64,000 nucleotides of DNA from Crocinitomicaceae bacterium. GTDB taxonomy: Bacteria > Bacteroidota > Bacteroidia > Flavobacteriales_D > Crocinitomicaceae. Shown in pieces: positions 9,399 to 18,455 of this stretch. The position numbers and the translations under genes are program-made. Every line of letters starts with the position of its first letter. Within the stretch, counting starts at the first letter, position 1. Location of the stretch: assembly GCA_016708105.1 (NCBI GenBank), contig JADJGJ010000001.1, forward strand, positions 2,294,001 through 2,358,000. Direction: 5' to 3'. The notes under the pieces are model-generated. The model searched no databases. It saw only the letters and a list, made by a program, of their open reading frames with translations, and was not told the origin of the DNA.

Positions 9399-9434
9399 CG
9401 GACATTTTTACGGACACGGACAAATTTACGGACA
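9399..9434 (-). promoter_or_regulatory. Four TGTCCG repeats, candidate operator of the defence operon
   Basis: Four copies of CGGACA (TGTCCG on the minus strand) start at 9399, 9411, 9417 and 9429, spaced 12, 6 and 12 bp. One copy lies just upstream of the -7 box, two cover the expected transcription start, and one lies 5 bp before the chosen ATG. The position suggests a repressor site, possibly autoregulation by the methyltransferase's own N-terminal domain; that role is inference. Confidence 0.5.
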
Positions 9435-9450
9435 AACATGACGCTGGCAA
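9421..9450 (-). promoter_or_regulatory. Promoter of the methyltransferase-HEPN-nuclease operon
   Basis: On the minus strand, TTG (9450-9448) is followed after 19 bp by TAAATTTG (9428-9421). This is an exact match to the Bacteroidota -33/-7 consensus TTG-N19-TAnnTTTG. The expected transcription start is near 9415, about 20 bp before the ATG at 9394. Confidence 0.65.
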
Positions 9451-9718
9451 GAAAAAAGTGAATTAATTTCCAACAACGCACGGTACGCACTCAGACAGTG
9501 CTACAAATCGAAAGTTCAAGAAATGACAAAAAGAAGGGCAACTTGAAATACGGGTTTGGCAAAAGTGGCGGTTCAGCGCATCACAAGCCAATTTTTAGTA
9601 ATATTGAAGTACGGTTGTTCATATGAAGATAAGTGGTTAAAAAACCACTATACAAAGACGCAAAACATTGCCAATGATTGAGAAAATCCAGATTACCAGC
9701 GTCACCAAAAATTTCCCA

Positions 9719-10750
9719 TCACTTAGAATCCATATACTCCCAAAATTTTCTGGCATTTACCAGATGTTGTTCGTATGTTTCAGCAAATGCATGCAACCCA
9801 CTGTTATCTGGCTTTGCACAGAAATATAAATAATCATGTGACTCAGCGTTAAGCACCGCATCAATAGCTTTTTTTGAAGGAATACGAATTGGTCCCGGAG
9901 GTAATCCTGCATAGAGGTAAGTATTATACGGACAATCTTTTTGCATGTGCATTTCAAGCAGGCGCTGCACTCCGTCCAGTTCATCACCCCAGCAAAATTT
10001 CGCGGTTGGATCAGCTTGTAATTTCATTCCTAAACGCAGCCTGTTGAGATATAAGCCGGCAATTGTTTTCCACTCTTGAGAATGTATACCTTGCTCAGCT
10101 TCAAGAATAGAAGCTAAAGTTGCAATTTCTGATTCAGACAAATTAAGTTCTTTTCTTTTTTTGGTTCGCTCTTCATTCCAGAAAGTTTTCCATTGCTCAG
10201 CCATGAAGTCAACAAACTCTTCAGCACTCATATCCCACTCTCCTACTTCATAAGTATCCGGCAGAAAAAGTGACATGATAGTTTCATTTCTGAATCCATA
10301 TTTTTCAATTGTTTTTGGAGACATGATATAGGTGATCAGTTGGGTAGAATCTGCTTCAATAGCCGGTGCCACCTTACCCGCCAGCTCATACAAATCATCA
10401 CAATTATTAAATGTGATGGTGACATCTTTCAATTCTTGATTTCCATTTTTTAAACCGTACACCAGATTTTTAATTTTCATGCCGGCAGTGACTTGATATT
10501 TTCCGGGTTCAATTTTTGCATCATCAAATTCAAAATACGATGCAAAATCTGAGAATGTATTGGCATCAACAATTCCTTCTGTTTCTAACTGCTTTGATAG
10601 CACATCCATGGTGGTTCCGGTTTCAATGTACAGCAATTTATTTTCAGTATTTTTTACTTTAGAAAAATGCATGCTGTATACAGGCCATCCCCAAATATAA
10701 GCGCTGGCACCAGCAGCCAGAATGAGTACTATGATGATTACTTTTTTCAT
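9719..10750 (-). CDS. mltG: Endolytic murein transglycosylase MltG
   Basis: A 343-residue YceG/MltG-like protein that cuts nascent peptidoglycan glycan strands at the outer face of the inner membrane. An N-terminal membrane anchor (about residues 3-20) is followed by a LysM-like part (IETGTTMDVLSKQLETEGIV, 42-61). The catalytic domain contains ATLASILEAEQG with E217 at the position of the E. coli catalytic Glu, then LYLNRLRLGMKLQADPTAKF and GLPPGPIRIPS, all family signatures. The length matches the family. It is followed by a GNAT gene on the same strand after a 32-bp gap. No frameshift or truncation seen. Confidence 0.95.
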   Translation of the reverse strand: MKKVIIIVLILAAGASAYIWGWPVYSMHFSKVKNTENKLLYIETGTTMDVLSKQLETEGIVDANTFSDFASYFEFDDAKIEPGKYQVTAGMKIKNLVYGLKNGNQELKDVTITFNNCDDLYELAGKVAPAIEADSTQLITYIMSPKTIEKYGFRNETIMSLFLPDTYEVGEWDMSAEEFVDFMAEQWKTFWNEERTKKRKELNLSESEIATLASILEAEQGIHSQEWKTIAGLYLNRLRLGMKLQADPTAKFCWGDELDGVQRLLEMHMQKDCPYNTYLYAGLPPGPIRIPSKKAIDAVLNAESHDYLYFCAKPDNSGLHAFAETYEQHLVNARKFWEYMDSK

Positions 10751-10782
10751 GTTCTACCAATTGAAGAATTGTCTAAAATGAT

Positions 10783-11307
10783 CTACACTAATTTACATTG
10801 ATAAATAAATTCATCCATCCAAATACCTTGATGACTATGCCATTTTTCAAGTACACCTACACGTTTAAATCCGTTGTGTTCAAACAGCCTGATGCTTGCC
10901 AGATTATCTTCATGAATGCGAGCCGTGAGATTTCTAATACCGATAACATCTCGTGCATAGGTCTTAAGTAAATTAAGTGCGCTTGTTGCTGCACCGTTTT
11001 TTCTATGAAGTGTATCAATTAGAATTCCGGTACCGGCGTGTTGATGTCTAGGATCAAAATCAAATAAATCAATTGCACCAATAGTTTTTTGAATGGCTGT
11101 ATCATCAATCATCAAACGCACCTGTTTGACCGCAAAAATATCTTGCGCCGCATTAACGTATTGTTGAATAATATCTTTAGAAAATGGTGTGAGCGTATTA
11201 CTTACGCGCCAATATTCAGGATTATTTTCCCAATGCAGAATAAGATCAAGATCATCAGGTTCAAGCGCCCTGAGTTTAATATTACCGTTTTGCAAGCAGT
11301 TTTTCAT
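10783..11307 (-). CDS. GNAT-family N-acetyltransferase (RimJ/RimL/SpeG-like)
   Basis: A 174-residue GNAT acetyltransferase. The N-terminal IKLRALEPDDLDLILHWENN is typical of the RimJ/RimL branch. GTGILIDTLHRKNGAATSAL carries the acetyl-CoA pyrophosphate-binding loop in the form R-K-N-G-A-A. The C-terminal NLTARIHEDNLASIRLFEHN is the usual beta-strand/helix of this branch. The substrate is unknown (a protein N-terminus, amino acid or polyamine are all possible). Its start overlaps the end of the upstream gene by 26 bp, which suggests co-transcription with the dapF group. Confidence 0.85.
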   Translation of the reverse strand: MKNCLQNGNIKLRALEPDDLDLILHWENNPEYWRVSNTLTPFSKDIIQQYVNAAQDIFAVKQVRLMIDDTAIQKTIGAIDLFDFDPRHQHAGTGILIDTLHRKNGAATSALNLLKTYARDVIGIRNLTARIHEDNLASIRLFEHNGFKRVGVLEKWHSHQGIWMDEFIYQCKLV

Positions 11308-11791
11308 TCAAGGCCTGAATGTACGCAAAAATGGTTTCTTTGGAATATTCACGCAGGGTAAAATAATTCTGATCTTTGAAATCAGGTTCCATGTTCAAGT
11401 GATAAACTTGTTGAATACGTTCTTTCTGCTGTAATTCGCTGATGAGTTCAAAAACAAATTCTGCTTTGCTGTCAGGTGCAATGCATTCTTTCACCGGCTG
11501 TAAACAGGTAAGTCCCGTGCCATGTAGCTTTTCATATTTGCTAAACACAGACCATGGATTTTGTTGAGAAGTATCTAATTCAACAAATATCATTTTGCGT
11601 TTGCTGCGCACCAAAGTATGTAAATAGATACTAAAATCCTTGGCGTTTTCACACTCTTTATAGGTGAGTGAATAATACAAACCATTATGAATCAAACACA
11701 GGTGAGGTATAGATTCAGGAGAGATAAGTAAAAGATAGGTTTTATTTTTTTCAGCGCCCGGAAAAGGCACTACATTATGCAATTTCGTCAT
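11282..11791 (-). CDS. Conserved hypothetical protein after dapF
   Basis: A soluble protein of about 169 residues starting MTKLHNVVPFPGAEKNKTYL. The frame is open to 11866, but the ATG at 11791 is preferred because it leaves only a 17-bp overlap with dapF. No signal peptide, membrane helix or catalytic motif is visible. The sequence alternates hydrophobic strands and short helices, and ends in a basic helix. It is the middle member of a tightly overlapping set with dapF upstream and the GNAT gene downstream. The function is not recognised. Confidence 0.7.
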   Translation of the reverse strand: MTKLHNVVPFPGAEKNKTYLLLISPESIPHLCLIHNGLYYSLTYKECENAKDFSIYLHTLVRSKRKMIFVELDTSQQNPWSVFSKYEKLHGTGLTCLQPVKECIAPDSKAEFVFELISELQQKERIQQVYHLNMEPDFKDQNYFTLREYSKETIFAYIQALNEKLLAKR

Positions 11792-12557
11792 GGATGATTC
11801 CCTGATATACAAATTGGGCCGGCCCTTCCAGCCAGATGTTGCGATAGCCATTCTCATATCGTTCAAATTTTACGCTGAGACTACCTCCCTTCACATGAAC
11901 AGTGATTGTGCCAAAATTTAATTCATTTCTGAACGCATAAGCCAATGCACAAGCTGTAACCCCGGTTCCACATGAGAAAGTCTCATCTTCTACTCCCCTC
12001 TCATACGTTTTAACCGCAATATAGTTACATGATAGTGTTTTTACCAAATTCACATTGGTGCCTTCTTCTTTAAACCGATCTGAATACCTTATTTCTTTAC
12101 CAAATGAAATGATGTCTTTTTTATTCTGCTCATCAAAACAAACATAATGAGGTGAACCGGTTTGTATCAAAAGATCAGTGCCTAAGTGCTGAAATTTTTC
12201 TACATCTTTCATTTTAATGGATATCTTTTCTTCAGAATAATCAGCTACATGTATACCATCAATAGCGGTAAAACTTACACGGGCATTTTGAAATATACCC
12301 AAGCGGTGCGCATAACTTACCGCACAGCGTGAACCGTTACCACAAAAACTCTGGCTGCCGTCAGGATTGTAAAAATCCATAGCAAAATCTGCCATGTCTG
12401 CTTTTTCAATAAAGATTAAACCATCAGACCCAACACCAAATCTGCGTTTACACCACTTGCGTGCAAATTTTTTTTTGTCGTGCTCAAAATGACCGGAACG
12501 GTTGTCAATGAGAATAAAATCATTGCCGGTGCCATGGTATTTGACAAATTCAATCAT
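11775..12557 (-). CDS. dapF: Diaminopimelate epimerase
   Basis: Converts LL- to meso-diaminopimelate for lysine and peptidoglycan synthesis. The preferred ATG (12557) begins MIEFVKYHGTGNDFILIDNR, the standard N-terminus; the frame is open 9 codons further upstream. The two catalytic cysteines are C72 in FCGNGSRC and C196 in SCGTGVTAC, both in canonical context, and the substrate loop ERGVEDET is present. The 260-residue length fits the family. The gene overlaps the upstream hypothetical gene by 8 bp and the downstream gene by 17 bp, forming an overlapping minus-strand run. The lysA gene of the same pathway is elsewhere in the window (47381-48547). Confidence 0.95.
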   Translation of the reverse strand: MIEFVKYHGTGNDFILIDNRSGHFEHDKKKFARKWCKRRFGVGSDGLIFIEKADMADFAMDFYNPDGSQSFCGNGSRCAVSYAHRLGIFQNARVSFTAIDGIHVADYSEEKISIKMKDVEKFQHLGTDLLIQTGSPHYVCFDEQNKKDIISFGKEIRYSDRFKEEGTNVNLVKTLSCNYIAVKTYERGVEDETFSCGTGVTACALAYAFRNELNFGTITVHVKGGSLSVKFERYENGYRNIWLEGPAQFVYQGIIHDEIA

Positions 12558-13167
12558 TGAATACTTCCGTTTTGGATACCTCACTGAAAGGCAGAAAATC
12601 TTGTGTCTCTTTCATTTTATAGTACACATTCTGATAAGAGAAAAAATAGTCTCCGCCATCACGGTAAATTTTATAATCAAATTGTGGACTCAAGCCGTAA
12701 ACCACCAATTTTTTACGAGACAATTTATACCCTTCAAAATTTAGTGGTGACTCCCAGAATTCAACAAACATATTGGTATTCTGCACTTCTTCAATACCAA
12801 GTAAATTTTGCATGGTAGTATCAGCTGATGCCACTTCTGTGAGGTCATTGATAGGAAGATTCACAGAGCGTATGAGTTTTTCAGTGGAGATATTTTCATC
12901 CATTAAGGTTGAATCCATCATCATGGCAGCCATCAACGAATCTTCAGAATTTATGTATGAAGAATCCGTCATATCATCATCATCATCTTCATCTTGATTG
13001 TGGTGATCAGATTCATCGTGATCATCTACGTTGGAATTAAGTGCGGTAGAATTTGTATGTTCATTATCTAAGGTACTGTCAATTGCAGTCAATGAAAAAT
13101 GTGTACCGGCAATGTAGCCAATGGTGATTCCAAGAATAAAAACACCGGTAATAATTAAATACTTCAT
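12550..13167 (-). CDS. Membrane-anchored hypothetical protein with acidic/His linker
   Basis: A 205-residue protein with one N-terminal hydrophobic segment (about residues 4-25) that is either a signal peptide or an anchor. A strongly acidic linker rich in Asp and His follows (about 47-66: DVD, DHDES, DHHNQDEDDDDD). The C-terminal domain (about 125-205) is rich in Phe and Tyr, with KLVVYGLSPQFDYKIYRDGG and FFSYQNVYYKMKE. No family is recognised. The acidic/His stretch could bind metal ions, but this is only a composition-based idea. It overlaps dapF by 8 bp and is probably transcribed with it. The divergent paaG gene starts 200 bp away. Confidence 0.7.
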   Translation of the reverse strand: MKYLIITGVFILGITIGYIAGTHFSLTAIDSTLDNEHTNSTALNSNVDDHDESDHHNQDEDDDDDMTDSSYINSEDSLMAAMMMDSTLMDENISTEKLIRSVNLPINDLTEVASADTTMQNLLGIEEVQNTNMFVEFWESPLNFEGYKLSRKKLVVYGLSPQFDYKIYRDGGDYFFSYQNVYYKMKETQDFLPFSEVSKTEVFND

Positions 13168-13367
13168 ACAGTTTTTTCTACAAACTCAGACGATGAGAAA
13201 ATGATCAGGTTGACTGGTTGCCAGCCAAAATCATAAACAAAGGTAAACAGATTCATGTTATCGTGCATGAGTTTATAAAAGAATAATGAGCAACGAACTG
13301 TTATTAATCCTGCAAAAGCCCATGCATAATTGCTGAACAATTGCTTACTTTGGACAAAATTTAACCT

Positions 13368-14159
13368 ATGAGTTCATCTACATCAAACACCCTTGTGCAT
13401 GAAATTGAATCAGGCGTTGGCATTATCAGACTTAATCGTCCTGAAGTATTCAACAGCTTTAACCGTGAAATGGCAATTGCCTTGCAAGATATTTTAGATA
13501 TTTATGAAGAGACGCATGCGGTGCGCGCCATATATATAACCGGTACCGGTAAGGCATTTTGCGCCGGGCAAGATTTAGTTGAGGCAACCGACAGCAAAGG
13601 CCCTAAATTGCAAACCATCGTGCGGCAGCATTATAATCCGATAATTGAACGAATCAGACATATTGAAAAACCCATTATTTCAGCAGTGAATGGTGTTGCA
13701 GCAGGTGCAGGTGCAAATATTGCCTTGGCTTGTGATATATGTGTAGCAACAGAATCAGCAGGATTTATTCAGGCCTTTAGTAAAATTGGTTTGATACCTG
13801 ATTCAGGCGGAACCTTTATGCTGCCTCGTTTGATAGGTTTTCAAAAAGCCACGGCACTCATGATGTTAGGTGATAAAGTAATGGCAAAAGAAGCTGAAGC
13901 CATGGGTATGATTTATAAATGGTATGCTGATGCAAGTTTTGCGGACGAGTCAATGCAACTTGCCAAAACACTGGCGCAAATGCCAACCAAAGCGTTGGGC
14001 TTAACCAAACGAGCGCTCAATTTGTCTATGATATCTGACCTAAATACACAACTTGAGACAGAAGAAGAAATGCAAACCATGGCAGGCTCAAGCTATGATT
14101 ACAAAGAAGGAGTAGCTGCGTTTCTGGAAAAAAGAAAACCTGTATTTAAAGGAGAATAA
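13368..14159 (+). CDS. paaG: 2-(1,2-epoxy-1,2-dihydrophenyl)acetyl-CoA isomerase-like enoyl-CoA hydratase
   Basis: A 263-residue crotonase-fold protein closest in motif pattern to PaaG of phenylacetate degradation: [38 protein letters not shown] (oxyanion-hole region), and [20 protein letters not shown]. In PaaG the enzyme isomerises ring-epoxide phenylacetyl-CoA to an oxepin-CoA. A general enoyl-CoA hydratase role is also possible. The stop codon lies 2 bp before the start of paaH, and GGAGAA at the gene end probably serves as the ribosome site of paaH. The other paa genes (paaABCDE, paaZ, paaJ, paaK) are not in the window. Confidence 0.85.
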   Translation: MSSSTSNTLVHEIESGVGIIRLNRPEVFNSFNREMAIALQDILDIYEETHAVRAIYITGTGKAFCAGQDLVEATDSKGPKLQTIVRQHYNPIIERIRHIEKPIISAVNGVAAGAGANIALACDICVATESAGFIQAFSKIGLIPDSGGTFMLPRLIGFQKATALMMLGDKVMAKEAEAMGMIYKWYADASFADESMQLAKTLAQMPTKALGLTKRALNLSMISDLNTQLETEEEMQTMAGSSYDYKEGVAAFLEKRKPVFKGE

Positions 14160-14161
14160 AC

Positions 14162-15313
14162 ATGAAAATTGGTGTACTAGGGGCAGGCTCCATGGGTTCA
14201 GGTATTGCCCAAGTTGCAGCGCAGTGCGGACATGAAGTAATACTTTGTGATACCAACGATGCACAATTAAAAAAAGCAGAAGATGCTTTGAATAAAACTT
14301 TTTCTACTCTTGTTGAAAAAGGTAAAATCAACCATGACGAAGCTCAGACAGTTCTTGCACGCATAAACTATTCTTCTTCCATTGAAAATTTTGCGCCATG
14401 CGGCTTGATCATTGAAGCCATCATTGAAAACTTGGATATAAAAAAAACCGTGTTTGCGCAGCTTGAATCCATTGTTTCTGATGAATGTTTGCTTGCGTCT
14501 AACACCTCTTCATTGAGCATTGCATCTATTGCATCAGCGTGTAAAAATGCTTCACGCGTAATAGGAATTCACTTTTTCAATCCTGCTCCACTCATGCCGC
14601 TGGTTGAAATTATTCCGGCCGTACAAACTGCTGTACACACTACACGTGCCGCAAAAGACTTAATTGACGGGTGGAAAAAAATAACCGTCATTACCAAAGA
14701 CACGCCGGGCTTTATTGTCAACCGCGTTGCCAGACCTTTTTATGGTGAAGCATTGCGTATTTATGAAGAAGGCATAGCTGATTTTGCTACCATTGATTTT
14801 GCAATGACATCAGTGGGAGGTTTCAAAATGGGACCTTTCACACTCATGGATTATATTGGCAATGATGTGAACTATGCCGTTACAGAATCAGTATTTGCCT
14901 CTTTTTATTTTGATCCCCGGTATAAACCTGCTCTTACACAAAAAAGACATGTAGAAGCCGGTTGGTATGGACGCAAAAGTGGACGCGGTTATTATGATTA
15001 CAGCAAAGATGCAGCTACTGCTACACCTATTCAGAATGAACATTTGCATCGTCAAATAGTTGATAGAATTTTAGCGATGCTGATCAATGAAGCCGCCGAT
15101 GCAGTGCATTTGAATATTGCCTCAGTAAAAGATATAGATCTTGCCATGACCAAAGGAGTGAATTACCCTAAAGGGCTGCTTACCTGGGCTAATGAATTGG
15201 GGTTGGATAAAGTTCTTAACACTCTTGATAATTTATATAATGAATATCGTGAAGACCGCTACAGAGCAAGTGTTTTGCTTCGCAGAAAAGTAAATGAGGG
15301 CAAGGCATTCTGA
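14162..15313 (+). CDS. paaH: 3-hydroxyacyl-CoA dehydrogenase, PaaH-like
   Basis: A 383-residue NAD-dependent 3-hydroxyacyl-CoA dehydrogenase. The Rossmann motif is [17 protein letters not shown] at 4-20. The N-terminal domain also contains SNTSSLSI and [17 protein letters not shown], the catalytic His/Asn region. [18 protein letters not shown] begins the first C-terminal helical domain. The extended C-terminus (GYYDYSK, then NEAADAVH and [16 protein letters not shown]) gives two dimerisation domains, typical of PaaH. It acts after PaaG, oxidising 3-hydroxyadipyl-CoA. The 2-bp spacing after paaG shows an operon. No terminator is obvious after the stop. Confidence 0.88.
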   Translation: MKIGVLGAGSMGSGIAQVAAQCGHEVILCDTNDAQLKKAEDALNKTFSTLVEKGKINHDEAQTVLARINYSSSIENFAPCGLIIEAIIENLDIKKTVFAQLESIVSDECLLASNTSSLSIASIASACKNASRVIGIHFFNPAPLMPLVEIIPAVQTAVHTTRAAKDLIDGWKKITVITKDTPGFIVNRVARPFYGEALRIYEEGIADFATIDFAMTSVGGFKMGPFTLMDYIGNDVNYAVTESVFASFYFDPRYKPALTQKRHVEAGWYGRKSGRGYYDYSKDAATATPIQNEHLHRQIVDRILAMLINEAADAVHLNIASVKDIDLAMTKGVNYPKGLLTWANELGLDKVLNTLDNLYNEYREDRYRASVLLRRKVNEGKAF

Positions 15314-15364
15314 AGTTTTTATCATCTTTTTATTATTCGCAGTAACTAAATGACCTGAATGGGT

Positions 15365-15372
15365 TATTTTTG
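15365..15372 (+). promoter_or_regulatory. -7 promoter box TATTTTTG
   Basis: Exact match to TAnnTTTG, 55 bp before the ATG of the WG-repeat gene at 15427. No TTG at the right distance for a -33 box is seen. A possible TTG start at 15370 falls inside this box, which argues against that longer start. Confidence 0.45.
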
Positions 15373-15426
15373 TCCGATAATCAACCTGTTTATTTATGCA
15401 ATGTAAATAAACTCAAACCTAACACT

Positions 15427-18342
15427 ATGAAATTTTTATTATTAAAGATGACTGTACTAGCATTTGTAGTCACATTCTCATCTCAAGTATCTGCGCAAAG
15501 TTTGGTAGATAAAATCTTTTCAGACAAACCGGCTGATTTTAAAAGTCAGATTGAAATTTTAGACACGCTCGTGTACGAGTATTATACATGGGATGAGAAT
15601 TATTATTATTCCTACGAAACCCGTTTTGGATTAAAAGACTTTGAACATTTTCTGATTTATAAAAACAAATCAACCAATAAAAAAGGCTTGATTGTGTATG
15701 GATCTGAAAACAGCTTCTATACACCGGCTGTGGCAGACAGTATTTATTTCTTATCTGCTGAAGATTTAGAATTCAATGAGTACTATGATGATTTAGGGAA
15801 CTACTACTCATTCATGCAAGCCAAAAAATTACATTTTTATTTTGATCAGAATACGGGTGAAGATGAACTGTGGGCAATAACATGTGATACAAAATACAAC
15901 GGGCAAAAAGACGGCAACGTAAAATCAGCAACCTTGCGCGCGGTGAAATTCACTGAGGTAATAGATGCTGATGGATATTCTCATATCTACGCAGTATTTG
16001 CCAATCTTGATAACAACAGTATTTTCACATCGTCAGTATTAAATGAAACGTTGGTGAGAAGTGAAGTTTACGCCTACCACTACGATTCATATTACGGAGA
16101 ATATGATTACTACTACAATTATGAGGCACCTGAATCTGACTACTCTGTTCCAACTTTTGAATCACGCATGAACTATGAAACAGTAACGGTAAATTATATT
16201 GAAAAAAATGATACTATTCACCAACTAGTTAATTACACGTTTTGTGAGGTTGATCAATACGCATACACCCGCAAATCACTGAGTGATGACTACAGTGGCG
16301 TATGGGGAACACCATCCGTTCAAACTGCTGATTATGACGGGGAGTACACTACTTCACCAGAAGATCCTACCATGTATATCATTGACGGGGATGATATATG
16401 GACAGGTTATGGTGTCTATCTTACTTCAGTTGATACCTATAAAAACAGTTACAAAGCCGGAATGTATAGCTTGTCAGAAATTTCAAAACGCATTGGTTTA
16501 GGATCAGAATTAGACAGCAAATGGAAAGGGTCAAAAGAGAATGTGCACTTCATTGAACTCTATACCTGGACAAAACTTTCACGCTATAAAGATTTTTTCA
16601 TTTACAATGATCAAGTGATGGCTCACGTGGCTTATGACCTTGATGAAAATGGAAATAAAAAAGTGACTGTTGAATTTTTTGATAAACAAAAAGTGTATGA
16701 AAAATACGCTATTGCAAAATATGACAACTATTATTACACCACTGTTTTAGTTGATGAAAACGGAAACAATATTTCTCTTTCAGATCATGGTATTGAATAC
16801 TACTACAACTATAATTTGGCAGTAGCAGACCGCAATATTGACAAAGAAGGAAATTTAGTATTAACAGATGAAAGCCTAGGAAGCATAAGTTTCAAAGCAT
16901 ACAATGCCGGAAGCAATTATTTGGGTAAAGTAAAAGTACAATGGATTGAAAACGCAGATTTAAATGAAGGCGGAACAATTGTCACCATTAAATCTATGCC
17001 ATACAAAATAGTTGATCAGCAAGGGACTTCTTATTGTGATGATATTGCCGCGATGGCAGTTGTAAATGTTGCAGGCTTTAATGTTTACCAAATTTATAAC
17101 AGTCAGAACAAAGCAGGTTTGCTTGGGCCTGATGGTAAATGGTTAGTTAAACCTGAGTGGGATGGTGTAAATGTTGTTGGACCACCTTCAGCAGGATCAT
17201 ATTATTATGACAGCTATTCATATACAATTAATCTACCGGTATTTTTTACTGTATTGAATGGTGAAAAATGGGGCGCCTTAGATTCAAAAGGAAACATGAT
17301 TATTCCTGCTGTCTATGAATATATTGAAGTGTGCGGAAATCAAATTCTGGCAACTAAAGACAGTAAGCTCACTATTTATTCATTTGACGGAAAAATGTTA
17401 CTTGATAATTTAGACGGTATAGCCAGTTCATATTATGGATACGCCAATGATTGCTATTCGTTTGATTATACAGCAAATGGTGATCGCGTGTTGGTGAAAG
17501 ATGGTAAATACGGTATTGTGAATTCAAAATTTGAGCAAATAATTCCTTTCTCTTACGCCTACATTCAACAAACAAGCAATGGAAATTTTATTGCATCAGA
17601 AGATGGTACTTATTACGGAATGATTGACGGAAAAGGAAATAAAATTCTTGAATTTGAATATGATTTCATTGCACAGTTTGACTACCAAACTAATCGTTTT
17701 GTAGCCAGTAAAGACGGCAACCAAGGAGTAGTGAATGAAAAAGGTGAGACCATCATTCCGTTCCAATATTATTCAATTTCAACAGGTTCAGATTGGGCTT
17801 CTAATATGATTTATATTTCAGATCCTGATTATCGTACGAATATCATTGACACTAATGGAAAATCAATTATCAGTGCTGAATGTACGTATGTATATTATTA
17901 TCCGGGATATGAGATTTTTTACTGCTCAACCAATGATGGGCAATTCCAATATTATGACAGATCAGGCAATTTGATGTACTCAAAAGTAATGTTCTACATT
18001 GACCCTTATTCAGCGTATGATGCTATTCAAATTGCGCAAATGGGAGATTATGATGATCCACGTTATGGCGCATTTGACCTAACTACAGGTAATGATATGA
18101 TGCCATACGAGTTTGAATCACTCTACCCTTTCTGGATTGACGACGTGATGTTTTTTGCAGGAACAAAAAATTCAAAAATTGGAATTTACACTATTGACGG
18201 AGTAGAGCTGGTGAAACCAAAAGGCATGTATCTTGAAAACTATTATTACAATTCAGGATATTACGATGACTCAGAAGAAGGATACTTCGTTGAAATATCG
18301 AACAAAAAAGGAAAAATCAAAAAGATTAAACTGAACTTTTAA
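15427..18342 (+). CDS. Secreted Tyr-rich WG-repeat protein
   Basis: A 971-residue exported protein. The signal peptide starts MKFLLLKMTVLAFVVTFSSQ and ends near SAQS, which selects the ATG at 15427 over an upstream in-frame TTG. The first 550 residues are not recognised and contain Tyr/Asp-rich patches (for example DSYYGEYDYYYNYEAP). From about residue 560 the protein has WG-type beta-strand repeats of the form GxxxKxGxVxxxGxxIIPxxYxxI: KWGALDSKGNMIIPAVYEYI, KYGIVNSKFEQIIPFSYAYI, and NQGVVNEKGETIIPFQYYSI. WG repeats form binding scaffolds, but the partner is unknown. No T9SS C-terminal domain is evident. A strong terminator follows 21 bp after the stop. Confidence 0.85.
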   Translation: MKFLLLKMTVLAFVVTFSSQVSAQSLVDKIFSDKPADFKSQIEILDTLVYEYYTWDENYYYSYETRFGLKDFEHFLIYKNKSTNKKGLIVYGSENSFYTPAVADSIYFLSAEDLEFNEYYDDLGNYYSFMQAKKLHFYFDQNTGEDELWAITCDTKYNGQKDGNVKSATLRAVKFTEVIDADGYSHIYAVFANLDNNSIFTSSVLNETLVRSEVYAYHYDSYYGEYDYYYNYEAPESDYSVPTFESRMNYETVTVNYIEKNDTIHQLVNYTFCEVDQYAYTRKSLSDDYSGVWGTPSVQTADYDGEYTTSPEDPTMYIIDGDDIWTGYGVYLTSVDTYKNSYKAGMYSLSEISKRIGLGSELDSKWKGSKENVHFIELYTWTKLSRYKDFFIYNDQVMAHVAYDLDENGNKKVTVEFFDKQKVYEKYAIAKYDNYYYTTVLVDENGNNISLSDHGIEYYYNYNLAVADRNIDKEGNLVLTDESLGSISFKAYNAGSNYLGKVKVQWIENADLNEGGTIVTIKSMPYKIVDQQGTSYCDDIAAMAVVNVAGFNVYQIYNSQNKAGLLGPDGKWLVKPEWDGVNVVGPPSAGSYYYDSYSYTINLPVFFTVLNGEKWGALDSKGNMIIPAVYEYIEVCGNQILATKDSKLTIYSFDGKMLLDNLDGIASSYYGYANDCYSFDYTANGDRVLVKDGKYGIVNSKFEQIIPFSYAYIQQTSNGNFIASEDGTYYGMIDGKGNKILEFEYDFIAQFDYQTNRFVASKDGNQGVVNEKGETIIPFQYYSISTGSDWASNMIYISDPDYRTNIIDTNGKSIISAECTYVYYYPGYEIFYCSTNDGQFQYYDRSGNLMYSKVMFYIDPYSAYDAIQIAQMGDYDDPRYGAFDLTTGNDMMPYEFESLYPFWIDDVMFFAGTKNSKIGIYTIDGVELVKPKGMYLENYYYNSGYYDDSEEGYFVEISNKKGKIKKIKLNF

Positions 18343-18363
18343 CGCTGATTTTTTTAACAAGAA

Positions 18364-18394
18364 AACGCCTCCCAATTGGGGGGCGTTTTTTTTT
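18364..18394 (+). terminator. Rho-independent terminator of the WG-repeat gene
   Basis: Stem AACGCCTCCC (18364-18373), loop AATT, and the complementary arm 18378-18387 with one G:T pair, followed by a T run to 18394. Confidence 0.9.
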
Positions 18395-18455
18395 GTCAAC
18401 TCTTGTCTTGTGACTTTTTTCACCATCTGTATTATATCCTTATCAAACCGCTACT

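Noticed and set aside
9395..9490. Start of the C5 methyltransferase at 9490
   Set aside because: The 32 extra codons cover an exact promoter and four TGTCCG repeats, and the recognisable domain begins at the ATG at 9394.
15370..15426. Longer TTG start for the WG-repeat protein
   Set aside because: It would begin inside the -7 box and place 19 non-hydrophobic residues before a clear signal peptide.
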